From positions 558,001 to 622,000 of the forward strand of contig NZ_WRXO01000001.1 of the NCBI RefSeq assembly GCF_009758125.1: DNA of 64,000 nt, written 5' to 3'. This document shows positions 17,546 to 26,320 of this stretch, piece after piece; position 1 is the first letter of the stretch, and every line of letters begins with the position of its first letter. The translations under genes and the position numbers were made by a program. Under the pieces are notes generated by a model. That model did not search any database. It was not told the DNA's origin and saw only the letters and a program-made list of their open reading frames with translations. This DNA comes from Chitinophaga oryziterrae (lineage in GTDB: Bacteria > Bacteroidota > Bacteroidia > Chitinophagales > Chitinophagaceae).

Positions 17546-18832
17546 ATGTTAAGATTACTGGCTACCATAAGGAAAGAATGGCTGTTGTTACTGCGCGACA
17601 GAACAGGGATCACCCTGCTGTTTGCAATGCCGCTGGTGCTGATCACCGTGATGGCGCTGATAGAAGATGCACCGTTCAGGGATTACCAGGAAGTAAAGTT
17701 TGATATTCTTACCGTAGATAATGATCATGGACGTTTAGGAAGATATATCCAGGACGGATTGCAATCCAGCGGACAGTTCAACATTGTTGATTCCGTGAAA
17801 GGCCATCCTGTTACAGAACAGGCAGCCAAAGAAATGGTGAATGCCGGCGACTACAAAATCTGTATCATCATCCCGCAGGGGGCTACCGGCGCTATTGTAA
17901 GCAATGCTAACAAAATAGTGAACGACATTTCCCACAGAATGGGCATGTCAATTGCACTACCGGTAAGTACACGTACGGATTCGTTACATGTAACGGTCTA
18001 TTTTGATCCTGCAGCCAAAAAAGCGTTCAAAAGCGCTATTCACCAGGCATTGGATAATTTCCTTACGCAGGTGGAAACAGATCTGCTGATGGACCGTATA
18101 AAACAACAGTTAAAGAGAAAGGACGTTCAGGAAACGGATACCATGCAGATACAGTTAAAGGCTGTAGGATTGAAAGAGCAGTTTGCCGGTGAATCAAAAC
18201 AGGTAGATGTGATCTCTAATTCTGTTCAGCATAATGTACCGGCATGGAGCATTTTTGCGATGTTCTTTATAGTGATACCGATTGGAGGGAATATGATCCG
18301 TGAAAGAGAGGACGGTAGCTTGTTGAGAATGAAACTGATACCAGGTTCTTATCTCGCTATACTGGCGGGCAAGATGTTGTTCTTTGTAGGCGTTTGCGTG
18401 GTACAGTTTTACCTGATGATCCTGGTGGGCATTTACCTGTTACCGCTGTTTGGCTTGCCTGAACTATTACTGGGACATAGTCATGTGGCTACTTTCATAG
18501 TAGCTGCCTGCATAGGACTGGCAGCCACGGCATACGGCATACTGGTAGGTACTGTATTCAAAACGCCCAACCAGGCATTGAATTTCGGGGCTATCTCCAT
18601 CGTCATCCTGTCTGCCATTGGCGGTATCTGGATACCATTGGAGATCATGCCGCCAACATTGCAGTATATAGGGCATCTGTCGCCGTTAAGCTGGGGACTG
18701 GATGCTATTAATAATATCTATCTGCGCAATATGGGGCTGGAACATATCCTCGCAGATGTAAGTAAGCTGGTAGTATGTGCCGCTGTGATGCTATGTATAG
18801 CAGCAGGGATAGAGAAAAGAAGGATCAGCTGA
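17546..18832 (+). CDS. ABC-2 type transporter permease
   Basis: This 428-residue ABC-2 permease has one N-terminal membrane segment, a periplasmic domain of about 200 residues, and five C-terminal segments (for example IFAMFFIVIPIGGNMI and ILVGTVFKT region). The motif MIREREDGSLLRMKL after the second segment is typical of the YhhJ/DrrB-like group. It forms a transporter with the preceding ATPase. Membrane location is inner membrane. Confidence 0.92.
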   Translation: MLRLLATIRKEWLLLLRDRTGITLLFAMPLVLITVMALIEDAPFRDYQEVKFDILTVDNDHGRLGRYIQDGLQSSGQFNIVDSVKGHPVTEQAAKEMVNAGDYKICIIIPQGATGAIVSNANKIVNDISHRMGMSIALPVSTRTDSLHVTVYFDPAAKKAFKSAIHQALDNFLTQVETDLLMDRIKQQLKRKDVQETDTMQIQLKAVGLKEQFAGESKQVDVISNSVQHNVPAWSIFAMFFIVIPIGGNMIREREDGSLLRMKLIPGSYLAILAGKMLFFVGVCVVQFYLMILVGIYLLPLFGLPELLLGHSHVATFIVAACIGLAATAYGILVGTVFKTPNQALNFGAISIVILSAIGGIWIPLEIMPPTLQYIGHLSPLSWGLDAINNIYLRNMGLEHILADVSKLVVCAAVMLCIAAGIEKRRIS

Positions 18833-18939
18833 TATTGACTATTGAAGGTAAAACTGTATTTTTATGACCGTTTGGCCACAAAAAGGCAGGCTTTGCTTTC
18901 TTGGATAAACAAAGGAGAGTATAAACCTACAACACACAT

Positions 18940-19197
18940 ATGGAAGAATTAAAACAGAAATTGAAAGAACAGATCATCGAAGCTTTGAATCTGCAGGATA
19001 CCCGTCCGGAAGACATTAAAGACGATGCGCCATTGTTTGGAGAAGGTCTTGGTCTGGATAGTATTGATTCCCTGGAATTAATGGTATTACTGGAAAGATC
19101 TTATCATATTAAAGTGGAAGATCCCCGTGAAGGCCGTAAGATATTGCAGTCAGTACAATCCATGGCAGAATTTATCAAATCTAAACAACCTGCATAA
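18940..19197 (+). CDS. Acyl carrier protein
   Basis: An 85-residue carrier protein with the phosphopantetheine site DSI in GLGLDSIDSLELMVLLE (Ser at about residue 41), flanked by acidic helices. It is the size of a free ACP and sits 12 bp before a ketosynthase, so it is probably the dedicated carrier for the aryl-polyene or DAR acyl chain rather than the fatty-acid AcpP. Carrier for which half of the pigment cannot be told. Confidence 0.92.
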   Translation: MEELKQKLKEQIIEALNLQDTRPEDIKDDAPLFGEGLGLDSIDSLELMVLLERSYHIKVEDPREGRKILQSVQSMAEFIKSKQPA

Positions 19198-19209
19198 GAA
19201 TAACCTGGT

Positions 19210-20424
19210 ATGGCGGAACGTGTGTTTATAACAGGAATGGGGATGATTACCGCCATTGGTGATGATGTAGCAGGGAACCTTCGCAGCCTGCGCTCACAGC
19301 AGAGTGGACTGGGTTTTACCAGCCACCTCGATACCATTTACAAAACGATACTCCCGGTAGCGGAAGTAAAATATACTACTCAACAGCTCAGTGAAATGGC
19401 TGGTGTAGCCGGTATTGACGGTTATACCCGTACCACTTTACTGGGACTGATCGCCATGCGTGAAGCGCTGGCACAGGCAGGTATCACCGACGTGCAGCAG
19501 GAGCCTACCGGCTTTATCAATGCATCTACCGTTGGTGGTATGTGTGATACCGAAAACGTTTATTTCGATATCGTAGACCCGGAGAAAACGGGCGACTTCC
19601 TCAAATTTATTGATACCCTTGATTGTGCGGACTGTACACAGCGGATTGCTGATACAGTAGGTATTACAGAACATATTGCCACTATCAGTACGGCCTGTTC
19701 TTCTTCTGCCAATGCACTGATGTATGGCGCCCGTCTTATCAGGGCCGGACTTACACGCAGGGTCATCTGCGGAGGAACGGAAGCGCTCACGCGGTTTACG
19801 CTAAATGGTTTTAATTCACTCAAGAATATAGACAAGCGGCCCTGCCGGCCTTTTGATCAGCAACGTAACGGGTTAAATCTCGGAGAAGGCGCTGCTTATA
19901 TGGTGCTGGAAAGTGAGTCTTTAGTAAGAGAGAATAATAGTAAAGTGATAGCGGAGCTGAGCGGGTATGCGAATACCAACGAGGCTTTTCACCCTACGTC
20001 ACCCTCTCCGGAAGGAGATGGCGCTTTTGCCGCGATGCGGGATGCGCTGGCGATGAGCGGACGTACGATTGCAGATGTGCAGTATGTGAATGTGCATGGT
20101 ACGGCCACACTCAGCAATGATGTGTCCGAGGGGAAAGCATTGCAGCGTTTGTTTGGCACTACGGTCCCGCCATTCAGCAGTACCAAGCCTTTCACAGGGC
20201 ATACACTGGCTGCAGCAGGAGCGATAGAAGCTATTTATTCTGTACTGGCTATTCAAAACGAACTGGTGTTTCCCAATCTCAATTTTACAGAAGGGATGGA
20301 GGAATTGTATATCACTCCGGAAACACAGTTGAAGGAAGGATATCCTGTACACCATGTTATTTCAAATTCATTCGGTTTCGGGGGTAATAATGCCTCCCTG
20401 ATGATCAGCAAATATGAAGGGTAA
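19210..20424 (+). CDS. Beta-ketoacyl-ACP synthase (KAS I/II type)
   Basis: This 404-residue FabF-like ketosynthase has the complete Cys-His-His triad: C163 in STACSSSAN, H296 in VNVHGTAT and H331 in PFTGHTLAAAG. It should carry out decarboxylative chain elongation with malonyl-ACP on the ACP encoded just upstream. In aryl-polyene and flexirubin loci such enzymes pair with a second, inactive ketosynthase, which here is the next gene and overlaps by 11 bp, a sign of a tight stoichiometric pair. Confidence 0.93.
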   Translation: MAERVFITGMGMITAIGDDVAGNLRSLRSQQSGLGFTSHLDTIYKTILPVAEVKYTTQQLSEMAGVAGIDGYTRTTLLGLIAMREALAQAGITDVQQEPTGFINASTVGGMCDTENVYFDIVDPEKTGDFLKFIDTLDCADCTQRIADTVGITEHIATISTACSSSANALMYGARLIRAGLTRRVICGGTEALTRFTLNGFNSLKNIDKRPCRPFDQQRNGLNLGEGAAYMVLESESLVRENNSKVIAELSGYANTNEAFHPTSPSPEGDGAFAAMRDALAMSGRTIADVQYVNVHGTATLSNDVSEGKALQRLFGTTVPPFSSTKPFTGHTLAAAGAIEAIYSVLAIQNELVFPNLNFTEGMEELYITPETQLKEGYPVHHVISNSFGFGGNNASLMISKYEG

Positions 20425-21466
20425 ATGTTACATACAAGGTATGGCGGCTATCTCTCCTCAGCATACGTTTGAGGGAGATCTTTCTGTGCAGCCTATGGTG
20501 ATCAGCAGCGGCAATATGCTTTCCTGCGTGGAACCGGATTATAAAGCCTTTATTCCCGGCAATAGTCTGCGCCGTATGAGCCGCATTTTAAAGATTGGGC
20601 TGACTACTGCACTGCGTTGTTTACAGGACAGTGGTATTGAAACGCCCGGGGCTATTGTTACCGGTACAGGCAAAGGCAGCTTACAGGATACCGAGAAATT
20701 TATTAAGGAGATCCTTGATTATAAGGAGACTGCACTCAATCCCACTCCGTTTATACAATCTACCTATAATGCAGTGAATGGCCTGATAGCCTTACAGCAG
20801 AAGTGTACTCAGTATAATAACACCTTTGTGCATCGTGGTTTTTCTTTTGAGAACGCGCTGCTGGATAGTATGCTGTTACTACATGAGGGAAAGGAGAATG
20901 TACTAGCTGGTGCTTTTGAAGAAATTACAGCAGAGCATTTTTATATTAAAAGCCGCGTAGGGCAGTGGAAGTCAGAGGATATCTCTAACGATACTTTATA
21001 CCAGCATTTTTCCCCGGGCACTATCTCAGGAGAAGGTGCTGCGTTTTTTGTATTAGGCCCGGAAGCTACAGCTAACACTTATGCAGAGCTGGCCGGATTG
21101 AAAATGTTGTACAAACCAAGTCAGGAAAAACTGGCGGCTTCTTTACAAACTTTCCTTCAATCCCATGAAGAGATTGATATGGTATTGACCGGCCGTAATG
21201 CAGATATTAATTACGACCGATACTACCAGGTAGTAGATCAGCAGTTATCCGGTATACCACAATTACCATTCAAACACCTGTGCGGGGAATATGATACTGC
21301 CGGCGCTTTTGCTTTATGGCTGGGAGCGCAGTTGCTGAAAACACAACAGTTACCGCTGCAGTGGTTCCCTATGCAGCATCAGACACCAGCGAAGCTGCGT
21401 AATATTCTCATCTACAATAACTTCTTTGGAGAGCAACATGTGTTCATGTTGCTAAAGGGTATATAA
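20414..21466 (+). CDS. Chain-length-factor-like beta-ketoacyl synthase (no catalytic Cys)
   Basis: This 350-residue protein has the thiolase fold of ketosynthases but no nucleophile: the active-site region reads NTFVHRGFSFENALLD in place of TACSSS. N-terminal FIPGNSLRRMSRILKIGL matches the aryl-polyene chain-length-factor type. Such proteins dimerise with an active ketosynthase and set polyene length. It overlaps the active ketosynthase gene by 11 bp. It is the last intact gene of the locus. Confidence 0.85.
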   Translation: MKGKCYIQGMAAISPQHTFEGDLSVQPMVISSGNMLSCVEPDYKAFIPGNSLRRMSRILKIGLTTALRCLQDSGIETPGAIVTGTGKGSLQDTEKFIKEILDYKETALNPTPFIQSTYNAVNGLIALQQKCTQYNNTFVHRGFSFENALLDSMLLLHEGKENVLAGAFEEITAEHFYIKSRVGQWKSEDISNDTLYQHFSPGTISGEGAAFFVLGPEATANTYAELAGLKMLYKPSQEKLAASLQTFLQSHEEIDMVLTGRNADINYDRYYQVVDQQLSGIPQLPFKHLCGEYDTAGAFALWLGAQLLKTQQLPLQWFPMQHQTPAKLRNILIYNNFFGEQHVFMLLKGI

Positions 21467-21482
21467 ACAAGAAAGCTCCGCT

Positions 21483-21542
21483 ATGGCTAAACTTTTAGGT
21501 ACATATCCGCCTCATACGGGTAGCATATTATTCCGTTTTAGA
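21483..21542 (+). pseudogene. Truncated start of the next pigment-locus gene
   Basis: An ATG 16 bp after the chain-length-factor stop, behind GAAAG, opens a frame reading MAKLLGTYPPHTGSILFRF. It runs into the tail of the AbiEii gene at 21543, where it is closed within six codons. Spacing and a protein-like start suggest the 5' end of a gene cut off by the arrival of the AbiE module or by a deletion. I cannot name the family from 20 residues. It might also be a chance frame. Confidence 0.45.
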
Positions 21543-22610
21543 TTAGTTATCAGCAGGTAGTTGTTTTGCTGGTGCTTGTAAGGCCATTTGAGCAATACGT
21601 TTATTAAGTTCTGCAATTTCTTCAAGAATTTCATCAAAATCTAACGACTCACCGTAGATCATTTCAGTGCGCATTACAGTGTAATCTGATCTATATCTCT
21701 CTAGTAAGGAGGGTGGTGGTAAAAAAGAAACAGAGGCTGGATAAAGAGTATCATATTCTAGTCCTCTGTAAGAGATCCAATGTCTACGGTGTTCAACTAT
21801 TTGTTGATATAACGTTGGATTTTGTAAAAGCTGCTCTCCATATCCCTGCCGGCTTAATGAAATGATATCTCCCAAATGTCTGGATTGTCTTTCTGCCAAA
21901 GCAGGATCTGTTTGTTCGGGATTGTCTCCTAAGGCTATAAACTTTTCATGCAATAAAAATATTTTTTCCATTAAGGTCTTAAGAGGGTGGGCGGCAGTGA
22001 TAGTAAAAGGTGTCTCTTGATAGGCGTTGTTGGAAAAGTGTTCCCATAACAGGGACGAAATAACAACTGGCTCCGTTGGTTCATGTAAAGACCTAATGCT
22101 AAATTCAACTTTTACTTCGTCCGCCAGATAGGGATTGGCAAGATATAGTGACTGATATTTTACAAACAGTGTTTGTGGGTCAGTATCAGGCATCTTTTCA
22201 GGGATAGGTTTGGCGGTAATTGTTACGAGATCGGCACCTACACCGTAAGAAGCCAGTTGTTGACGCAAAGCTGGTTGAATTTCGTTGGTTGTAAACCTAC
22301 AGCCTAGTTTTTTCAATCGTTTGACAAAGGTTTTTGAAGGTTGTACTGTATATTCCTGATCCAATGCTTGTGGATCTAGTGATATATCAATGTCTTCCGA
22401 AAAACGTTGTATGAGTTTAAACCCTTTACTTAAACAGGTGCCTCCTTTAAATACAAAGTGAGATGATATGGGGAGTTCAAATAATGCTTTCAACACCAAT
22501 GTGACCCACCAATCTTTTTCAATGGCTTTTGCCGTAATGCCACTTTGAATTGCTGCCTGGTTAATTGCGATGCGTCTTTGCTCCGGAGTTAGTTGAAGCC
22601 ATCCTATCAT
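21543..22610 (-). CDS. abiEii: AbiEii/AbiGii family nucleotidyltransferase toxin
   Basis: This 355-residue toxin has the DUF1814 nucleotidyltransferase motifs FKGGTCLSK (54-62) and FSEDIDIS (70-77) with the metal-binding acidic pair. AbiEii-type enzymes add nucleotides to tRNA or other RNA and stop growth, giving phage abortive infection or plasmid/island stability. The antitoxin gene lies upstream and overlaps by 50 bp. The stop codon sits right at the broken end of the pigment locus. Confidence 0.92.
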   Translation of the reverse strand: MIGWLQLTPEQRRIAINQAAIQSGITAKAIEKDWWVTLVLKALFELPISSHFVFKGGTCLSKGFKLIQRFSEDIDISLDPQALDQEYTVQPSKTFVKRLKKLGCRFTTNEIQPALRQQLASYGVGADLVTITAKPIPEKMPDTDPQTLFVKYQSLYLANPYLADEVKVEFSIRSLHEPTEPVVISSLLWEHFSNNAYQETPFTITAAHPLKTLMEKIFLLHEKFIALGDNPEQTDPALAERQSRHLGDIISLSRQGYGEQLLQNPTLYQQIVEHRRHWISYRGLEYDTLYPASVSFLPPPSLLERYRSDYTVMRTEMIYGESLDFDEILEEIAELNKRIAQMALQAPAKQLPADN

Positions 22611-23208
22611 TGTCTGAGTTTAGAAGTGTTATTAAAAAATCATAAATATGAGCTGGTGCTATACTTAGGTCCTTTTTAAGTAGCACTGGGTCCTCTGTAA
22701 GTAACACTGTCTTGATTTTTTTTCTCATTTCTGCATCCAGATGAAGCGTTCCAATATCATCCAACCCTAATATGACAAGTGTGCTCAATGGCCCCATCAA
22801 TGACATTTTTTTAGGAGTAGTAGGTTTAAATTGGATAAGGGTTTTGCCGATTCTGATTTGGCGTCGTTCTCCGTCAGTTAGATATACAAGTTTGGTGGGA
22901 ACTTGAGTCGTAAGTCCAAGTTGATGTAAGGCTTTAGCACCAGTAGGTTTTATTCTTACTTTATGCTTTTGAGCAATCGTGATGGCAATTTTTTCAATGG
23001 AAGGATATACTTCACCAAATAATGGATCTTTTTTAGGTATATAATAAATGCCATGAGCTAGGCGCTTAATTTTTTCTTTTTGGACTAAGCGAGACAAAGA
23101 CATTTTAATAGCCGCAGCCGTACCTATCCCCCTGAAATCTTCGGGGATAACAATGGTACCTTTCTTATAATGCCGCAATTTTTTTTCTATATGGTCTTGT
23201 ATACTCAT
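22561..23208 (-). CDS. AbiEi-like antitoxin (DUF6088 type)
   Basis: This 215-residue protein has an N-terminal winged helix (KGTIVIPEDFRGIGT, then IKMSLSRLVQKEKIKRLAHG), as in AbiEi antitoxins and DUF6088 proteins, and a basic C-terminal domain that would bind the toxin or its operator. AbiEi-type antitoxins repress their own operon through inverted repeats, and a perfect 28-bp palindrome lies upstream. Its 3' end overlaps the toxin gene by 50 bp, longer than the usual few bases. I started at ATG 23208. Confidence 0.88.
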   Translation of the reverse strand: MSIQDHIEKKLRHYKKGTIVIPEDFRGIGTAAAIKMSLSRLVQKEKIKRLAHGIYYIPKKDPLFGEVYPSIEKIAITIAQKHKVRIKPTGAKALHQLGLTTQVPTKLVYLTDGERRQIRIGKTLIQFKPTTPKKMSLMGPLSTLVILGLDDIGTLHLDAEMRKKIKTVLLTEDPVLLKKDLSIAPAHIYDFLITLLNSDNDRMASTNSGAKTHRN

Positions 23209-23215
23209 GCCGATA

Positions 23216-23303
23216 CAAAGATAAGGCTAAATGCGGTTAGTTTCGTTACTGGAATCCTCAAATTAGTAACAAATTTGTTACTAATTTCCTCAAATTGGTA
23301 ACA
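23216..23303 (-). promoter_or_regulatory. Promoter and operator region of the AbiE module
   Basis: On the minus strand a full -7 box TATCTTTG lies at 23216-23223, so transcription would start almost at the ATG; no TTG is found at the right distance. Upstream lies a perfect 28-bp palindrome at 23260-23287 made of TTAGTAAC/GTTACTAA halves, and further half-sites follow (CAAATTGGTAACA at 23291-23303; GTTAC near 23245). The set fits an autorepressed toxin-antitoxin operon. The gap 23304-23573 is AT-rich and holds only the short palindrome AACCCAATTGGGTT (23424-23437) and an imperfect repeat near 23502-23535. Confidence 0.6.
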
Positions 23304-23573
23304 AGAATTCATTTGTAATTTTTAATAGTAACTAAATAAGTAAATTATTTTTAACTGTTAATTAGTTAATTAGTTGATATTTGAAAAGTCAAATTAGCTA
23401 AATAGGTGAAAAATACTGATTTTAACCCAATTGGGTTGTGTAATTGTTATGGCCAGTGTTGACAATGAGTACTGAGAGAACTAGAGTGGATATCTCTTTA
23501 CAAGATTTAATGTGTGCATAATCACACAAAATCTTCCACAAACCACTTCGATATTCCCTCACTCCATTTGAAT

Positions 23574-23611
23574 AAAACACAATTGGCTGCGTTATGAGCC
23601 TATTGTGTTTT
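23574..23611. terminator. Hairpin terminator after the M14 peptidase gene
   Basis: AAAACACAAT (23574-23583) pairs with ATTGTGTTTT (23602-23611) with an inner GGCT/AGCC stem. T-rich DNA lies on both sides, so it can act in both directions. It lies 30 bp past the stop codon of the peptidase. Confidence 0.65.
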
Positions 23612-23640
23612 TATGATATAAGTTTATTACAAATTGAAGA

Positions 23641-25368
23641 TCATTTCACCCTGAAAACCGGGTATCGTAAATATCCTGGTTCTGCATAAACAGAATGTTC
23701 ATATACAAATCTTAACTGTGCATCTGCACTTTTAGCAAACGTGCTATCACTTGCTCTCTTATCTTTTAATGCTTGTTGTAAAGAAGGATGAGTAGATAAA
23801 TACTCCGCAGCCACATCTTCAAACACATAAGCAGAATACCCTTCTTTTCTGCCTAATATCGCATCAAAGAAATTCCAGGCAAAGAAAGAATCTCCACCGG
23901 TAGGTTCTAAAGTCTCTATTAAATACCTGTTCGCCACCTGGTTCAAAGGAATATAATAATCCCCTTTTCTAAAATGGATACTATCAGCGCTGGTATTCAC
24001 CTGCACACTATTATGCAGATAATGTCCTTCATAAGGACGAAGCGCCGTTTTAAAATCAGCTATATGATAAGTCTCTACAAAGATGGTAGTATCATGGGAG
24101 AGCGGTATCATCACCACTTTATTATTCTTCAGGATATCCAGTACGGTCCACCATCCCTGCGGGATAATATAAGCACTTGGTTTTTGCACAAAATTCCCCG
24201 GAATCATGTAATTATAAAACTTTACCTGACGGGTATAAGGTCTTGAACGGTTATAATACAAACGAGGTAAACCGGAAACGGCGCTGGGATGATGCTCTGC
24301 CTCAAAGCCGGAAAAAGTCAGATAGCTATAGCGGGTTGTATCCAGGTTCCAGGCCAGCGGAAAAGTAGCCTGTGTTTTCACTTGCTCTTTGGTTTGCGCA
24401 CGTAACGATTTAATTTCTTCACTATGTTCGCTTACAAACTGTATAAAAGATTCCATCAGCGCATAAGTAGCCTGTACCCGTAAAGGATATGCTTTCAGCA
24501 TATGAGTTTCAGGAACAAATCCAAAAGTATGGAAGAGGGTAGTATACCCACTGGAAAACCGGGGACTATCATCAAATGTCATCCAGCCGCTCTCAGGTGT
24601 TTCTCCTTCAAAATCCACATAAGGAACGATATCATATCCTTTCGTCTTCATCAGTTTATACAAACCTGGCTCAAATGTGGAATGCAGAAAGGCGCCCATT
24701 GGGCCGCCCAGTTTGGTATATTCAGTAGATAACAGGGTCATGATATGCTGATAATCAGCGCCATTGCTCACATGATTATCAATAAATACATCCGGGTCCG
24801 TTAACTGGTAAATCTGCTGGAAAGCACGTGCGTTCCTGGAGTCTGCCTTAATAAAATCCCTGTTAAGATCAAGATTCCTCGCATTGCCACGGGAGCCAAA
24901 AGCATCCGGACCATTCTGATCTACCCTGAAATCCGTACTACGGTTTAATGCACCACCAATATTATACAATGGAATAACGGCCAGCACAACATTGTCCGGT
25001 AACTTCTTTTTGCCAAGTGCAAGATCGCGTAAGAGCATCATACTGGCATCGATACCATCCGGCTCACCAGGATGAATCCCGTTATTGATGAGGATGATGC
25101 GTTTATTTTTACTGCGAAGGCTGGTGAAATTAAAATCTTTGGAAGGAGAATACACCACAAGATTAAGCGGATAGCCACTATCAGTATTCCCGATCTTCAA
25201 CATATGAATCTGAGGGAATTTCTTTACTAACAGACGATAATAGGCAATGCATTCAGTGTAGGTAACGGTTTCTTTCCCCTGCGTCTTTTCATACCGGGTA
25301 GTAAGGTCCTGTGCAAGAGCGGGAGAGCATAGCAAAACCAGCAGAGTTATCTTTATAAGCTGTTTCAT
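23641..25368 (-). CDS. M14 family zinc carboxypeptidase, secreted
   Basis: I place the start at 25368 (MKQLIKITLLVLLCSPALAQ), a clean Sec signal; the frame extends 37 codons upstream with no protein-like content. The 575-residue product has the M14 zinc motif HPGEPDG (first His and Glu), a following NARNLDLNRDF segment with the substrate arginine, and the third ligand in FIDNHVSNG. A catalytic Glu is likely in VPETHML. Bacteroidota M14 proteins of this length are periplasmic or surface peptidases; substrate unknown. It stands alone between two intergenic repeats. Confidence 0.88.
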   Translation of the reverse strand: MKQLIKITLLVLLCSPALAQDLTTRYEKTQGKETVTYTECIAYYRLLVKKFPQIHMLKIGNTDSGYPLNLVVYSPSKDFNFTSLRSKNKRIILINNGIHPGEPDGIDASMMLLRDLALGKKKLPDNVVLAVIPLYNIGGALNRSTDFRVDQNGPDAFGSRGNARNLDLNRDFIKADSRNARAFQQIYQLTDPDVFIDNHVSNGADYQHIMTLLSTEYTKLGGPMGAFLHSTFEPGLYKLMKTKGYDIVPYVDFEGETPESGWMTFDDSPRFSSGYTTLFHTFGFVPETHMLKAYPLRVQATYALMESFIQFVSEHSEEIKSLRAQTKEQVKTQATFPLAWNLDTTRYSYLTFSGFEAEHHPSAVSGLPRLYYNRSRPYTRQVKFYNYMIPGNFVQKPSAYIIPQGWWTVLDILKNNKVVMIPLSHDTTIFVETYHIADFKTALRPYEGHYLHNSVQVNTSADSIHFRKGDYYIPLNQVANRYLIETLEPTGGDSFFAWNFFDAILGRKEGYSAYVFEDVAAEYLSTHPSLQQALKDKRASDSTFAKSADAQLRFVYEHSVYAEPGYLRYPVFRVK

Positions 25369-25434
25369 AGAGGAAAATAGATAAACAAAGAAATGAGCGA
25401 CTAAGATTTTGGCATATTGTAATCTCATAACCGG

Positions 25435-25495
25435 GCGCTGTAGGAGCCTCGTGTTTGTAGAGAACGAATAATAGGACACAATAAGCTCCGTTAGG
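25435..25495. repeat. Copy A of a dispersed GCTCCG / GTTTGTAG intergenic element
   Basis: This stretch contains TAGGAGCCTCGTGTTTGTAG and, after a short spacer, TAAGCTCCGTTAGGG. Related words recur near 48024-48110 and 61829-61900, each between genes. It is one degenerate copy. Confidence 0.45.
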
Positions 25496-25529
25496 GTAGT
25501 GCCTCAGTTTGATTACGTAATCTTCGTGT

Positions 25530-25668
25530 CAGATGTTATTGATAAATACACCTTATCTGACGTGAATATTAGGTGAAGTTAAATTGAAAAACAAATCCTG
25601 AGCCCATATTCCAAAGCTAAATCAGAGAACTAAACAGTCAGATGTAGTGTATTTATCAATAACATCTG
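25530..25668. repeat. 22-bp perfect inverted repeat, arms 95 bp apart
   Basis: Bases 25530-25551 and 25647-25668 are exact reverse complements (core GTTATTGATAAATAC). Each arm is also flanked by a GTCAGAT/ATCTGAC pair, so each side can fold on its own. No gene lies inside. It resembles a small miniature element or a recombinase-type site pair, but nothing identifies a partner enzyme. Confidence 0.75.
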
Positions 25669-25714
25669 GCAATCTATGTTGTCATAACATTCAAACCTAT
25701 TAACATAGGTAAAA

Positions 25715-25744
25715 CAAAAAGCCCTTCCCAGTTACAGGAAGAGC
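25715..25744 (-). terminator. Terminator of rpsT
   Basis: On the minus strand GCTCTTCC pairs with GGGAAGGGC (one G:U pair) and TTTTTGTTTT follows. It lies about 30 bp after the rpsT stop. Confidence 0.8.
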
Positions 25745-25776
25745 AATTGCATCAAATATTTTAATTCAAAAGCTGC

Positions 25777-26031
25777 TTAAGCGATAGCATTCACTTTCTT
25801 AGTGAGTTTGCTTTTCAGGTTGGCTGCTTTATTCTTGTGAATGATATTGCGTTTAGCCAACTTGTCAATCATAGAGATCACGTCAGTCAACTTCTCGTCA
25901 GCAGCCGCCTTCTCAGTCAATTTCTTCAGATCACGGATCGCGTTACGGGTAGTTTTACCGTGGTAACGGTTACGCTCATTCCGTTTGTTGCTTTGACGGA
26001 CGTCTTTTTTCGTTGCTTTATGGTTTGCCAT
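25777..26031 (-). CDS. rpsT: 30S ribosomal protein S20
   Basis: An 84-residue basic protein (MANHKATKKDVRQSNKRNER) of the S20 family, which binds 16S rRNA early in 30S assembly. Length and the helix-rich lysine/arginine pattern are standard. It is monocistronic, with a strong promoter upstream and a terminator downstream. Confidence 0.98.
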   Translation of the reverse strand: MANHKATKKDVRQSNKRNERNRYHGKTTRNAIRDLKKLTEKAAADEKLTDVISMIDKLAKRNIIHKNKAANLKSKLTKKVNAIA

Positions 26032-26056
26032 TTTTGTAATTTCAAGTTTCGGACGG

Positions 26057-26087
26057 CAAAGGTAACTATTACTTTCTTAGAAAACAA
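26057..26087 (-). promoter_or_regulatory. Bacteroidota-type promoter of rpsT
   Basis: On the minus strand TTG (26085-26087), 20 bases, then TACCTTTG (26057-26064), a full consensus -7 box. The leader would be about 20 nt. Confidence 0.75.
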
Positions 26088-26320
26088 AAAATTCCGAAAT
26101 AATCCCATTTTGCCTAAAGCACAAATGTAATCAAAAACTCCTTTAAGTGTATTGCTAACAATCAACTAAACATATATTAACAAATTCAACCTATGAAATC
26201 CTTTTTTCCTCTTCTCCTTTATCAAAAAACGAACGATATTTGCAATCCCATATATTATATTGTGGGGGCCATTCATCAGAATAGCAATTTGAATCGAAGC
26301 TTTAGCAAAACTCGTTGTAA

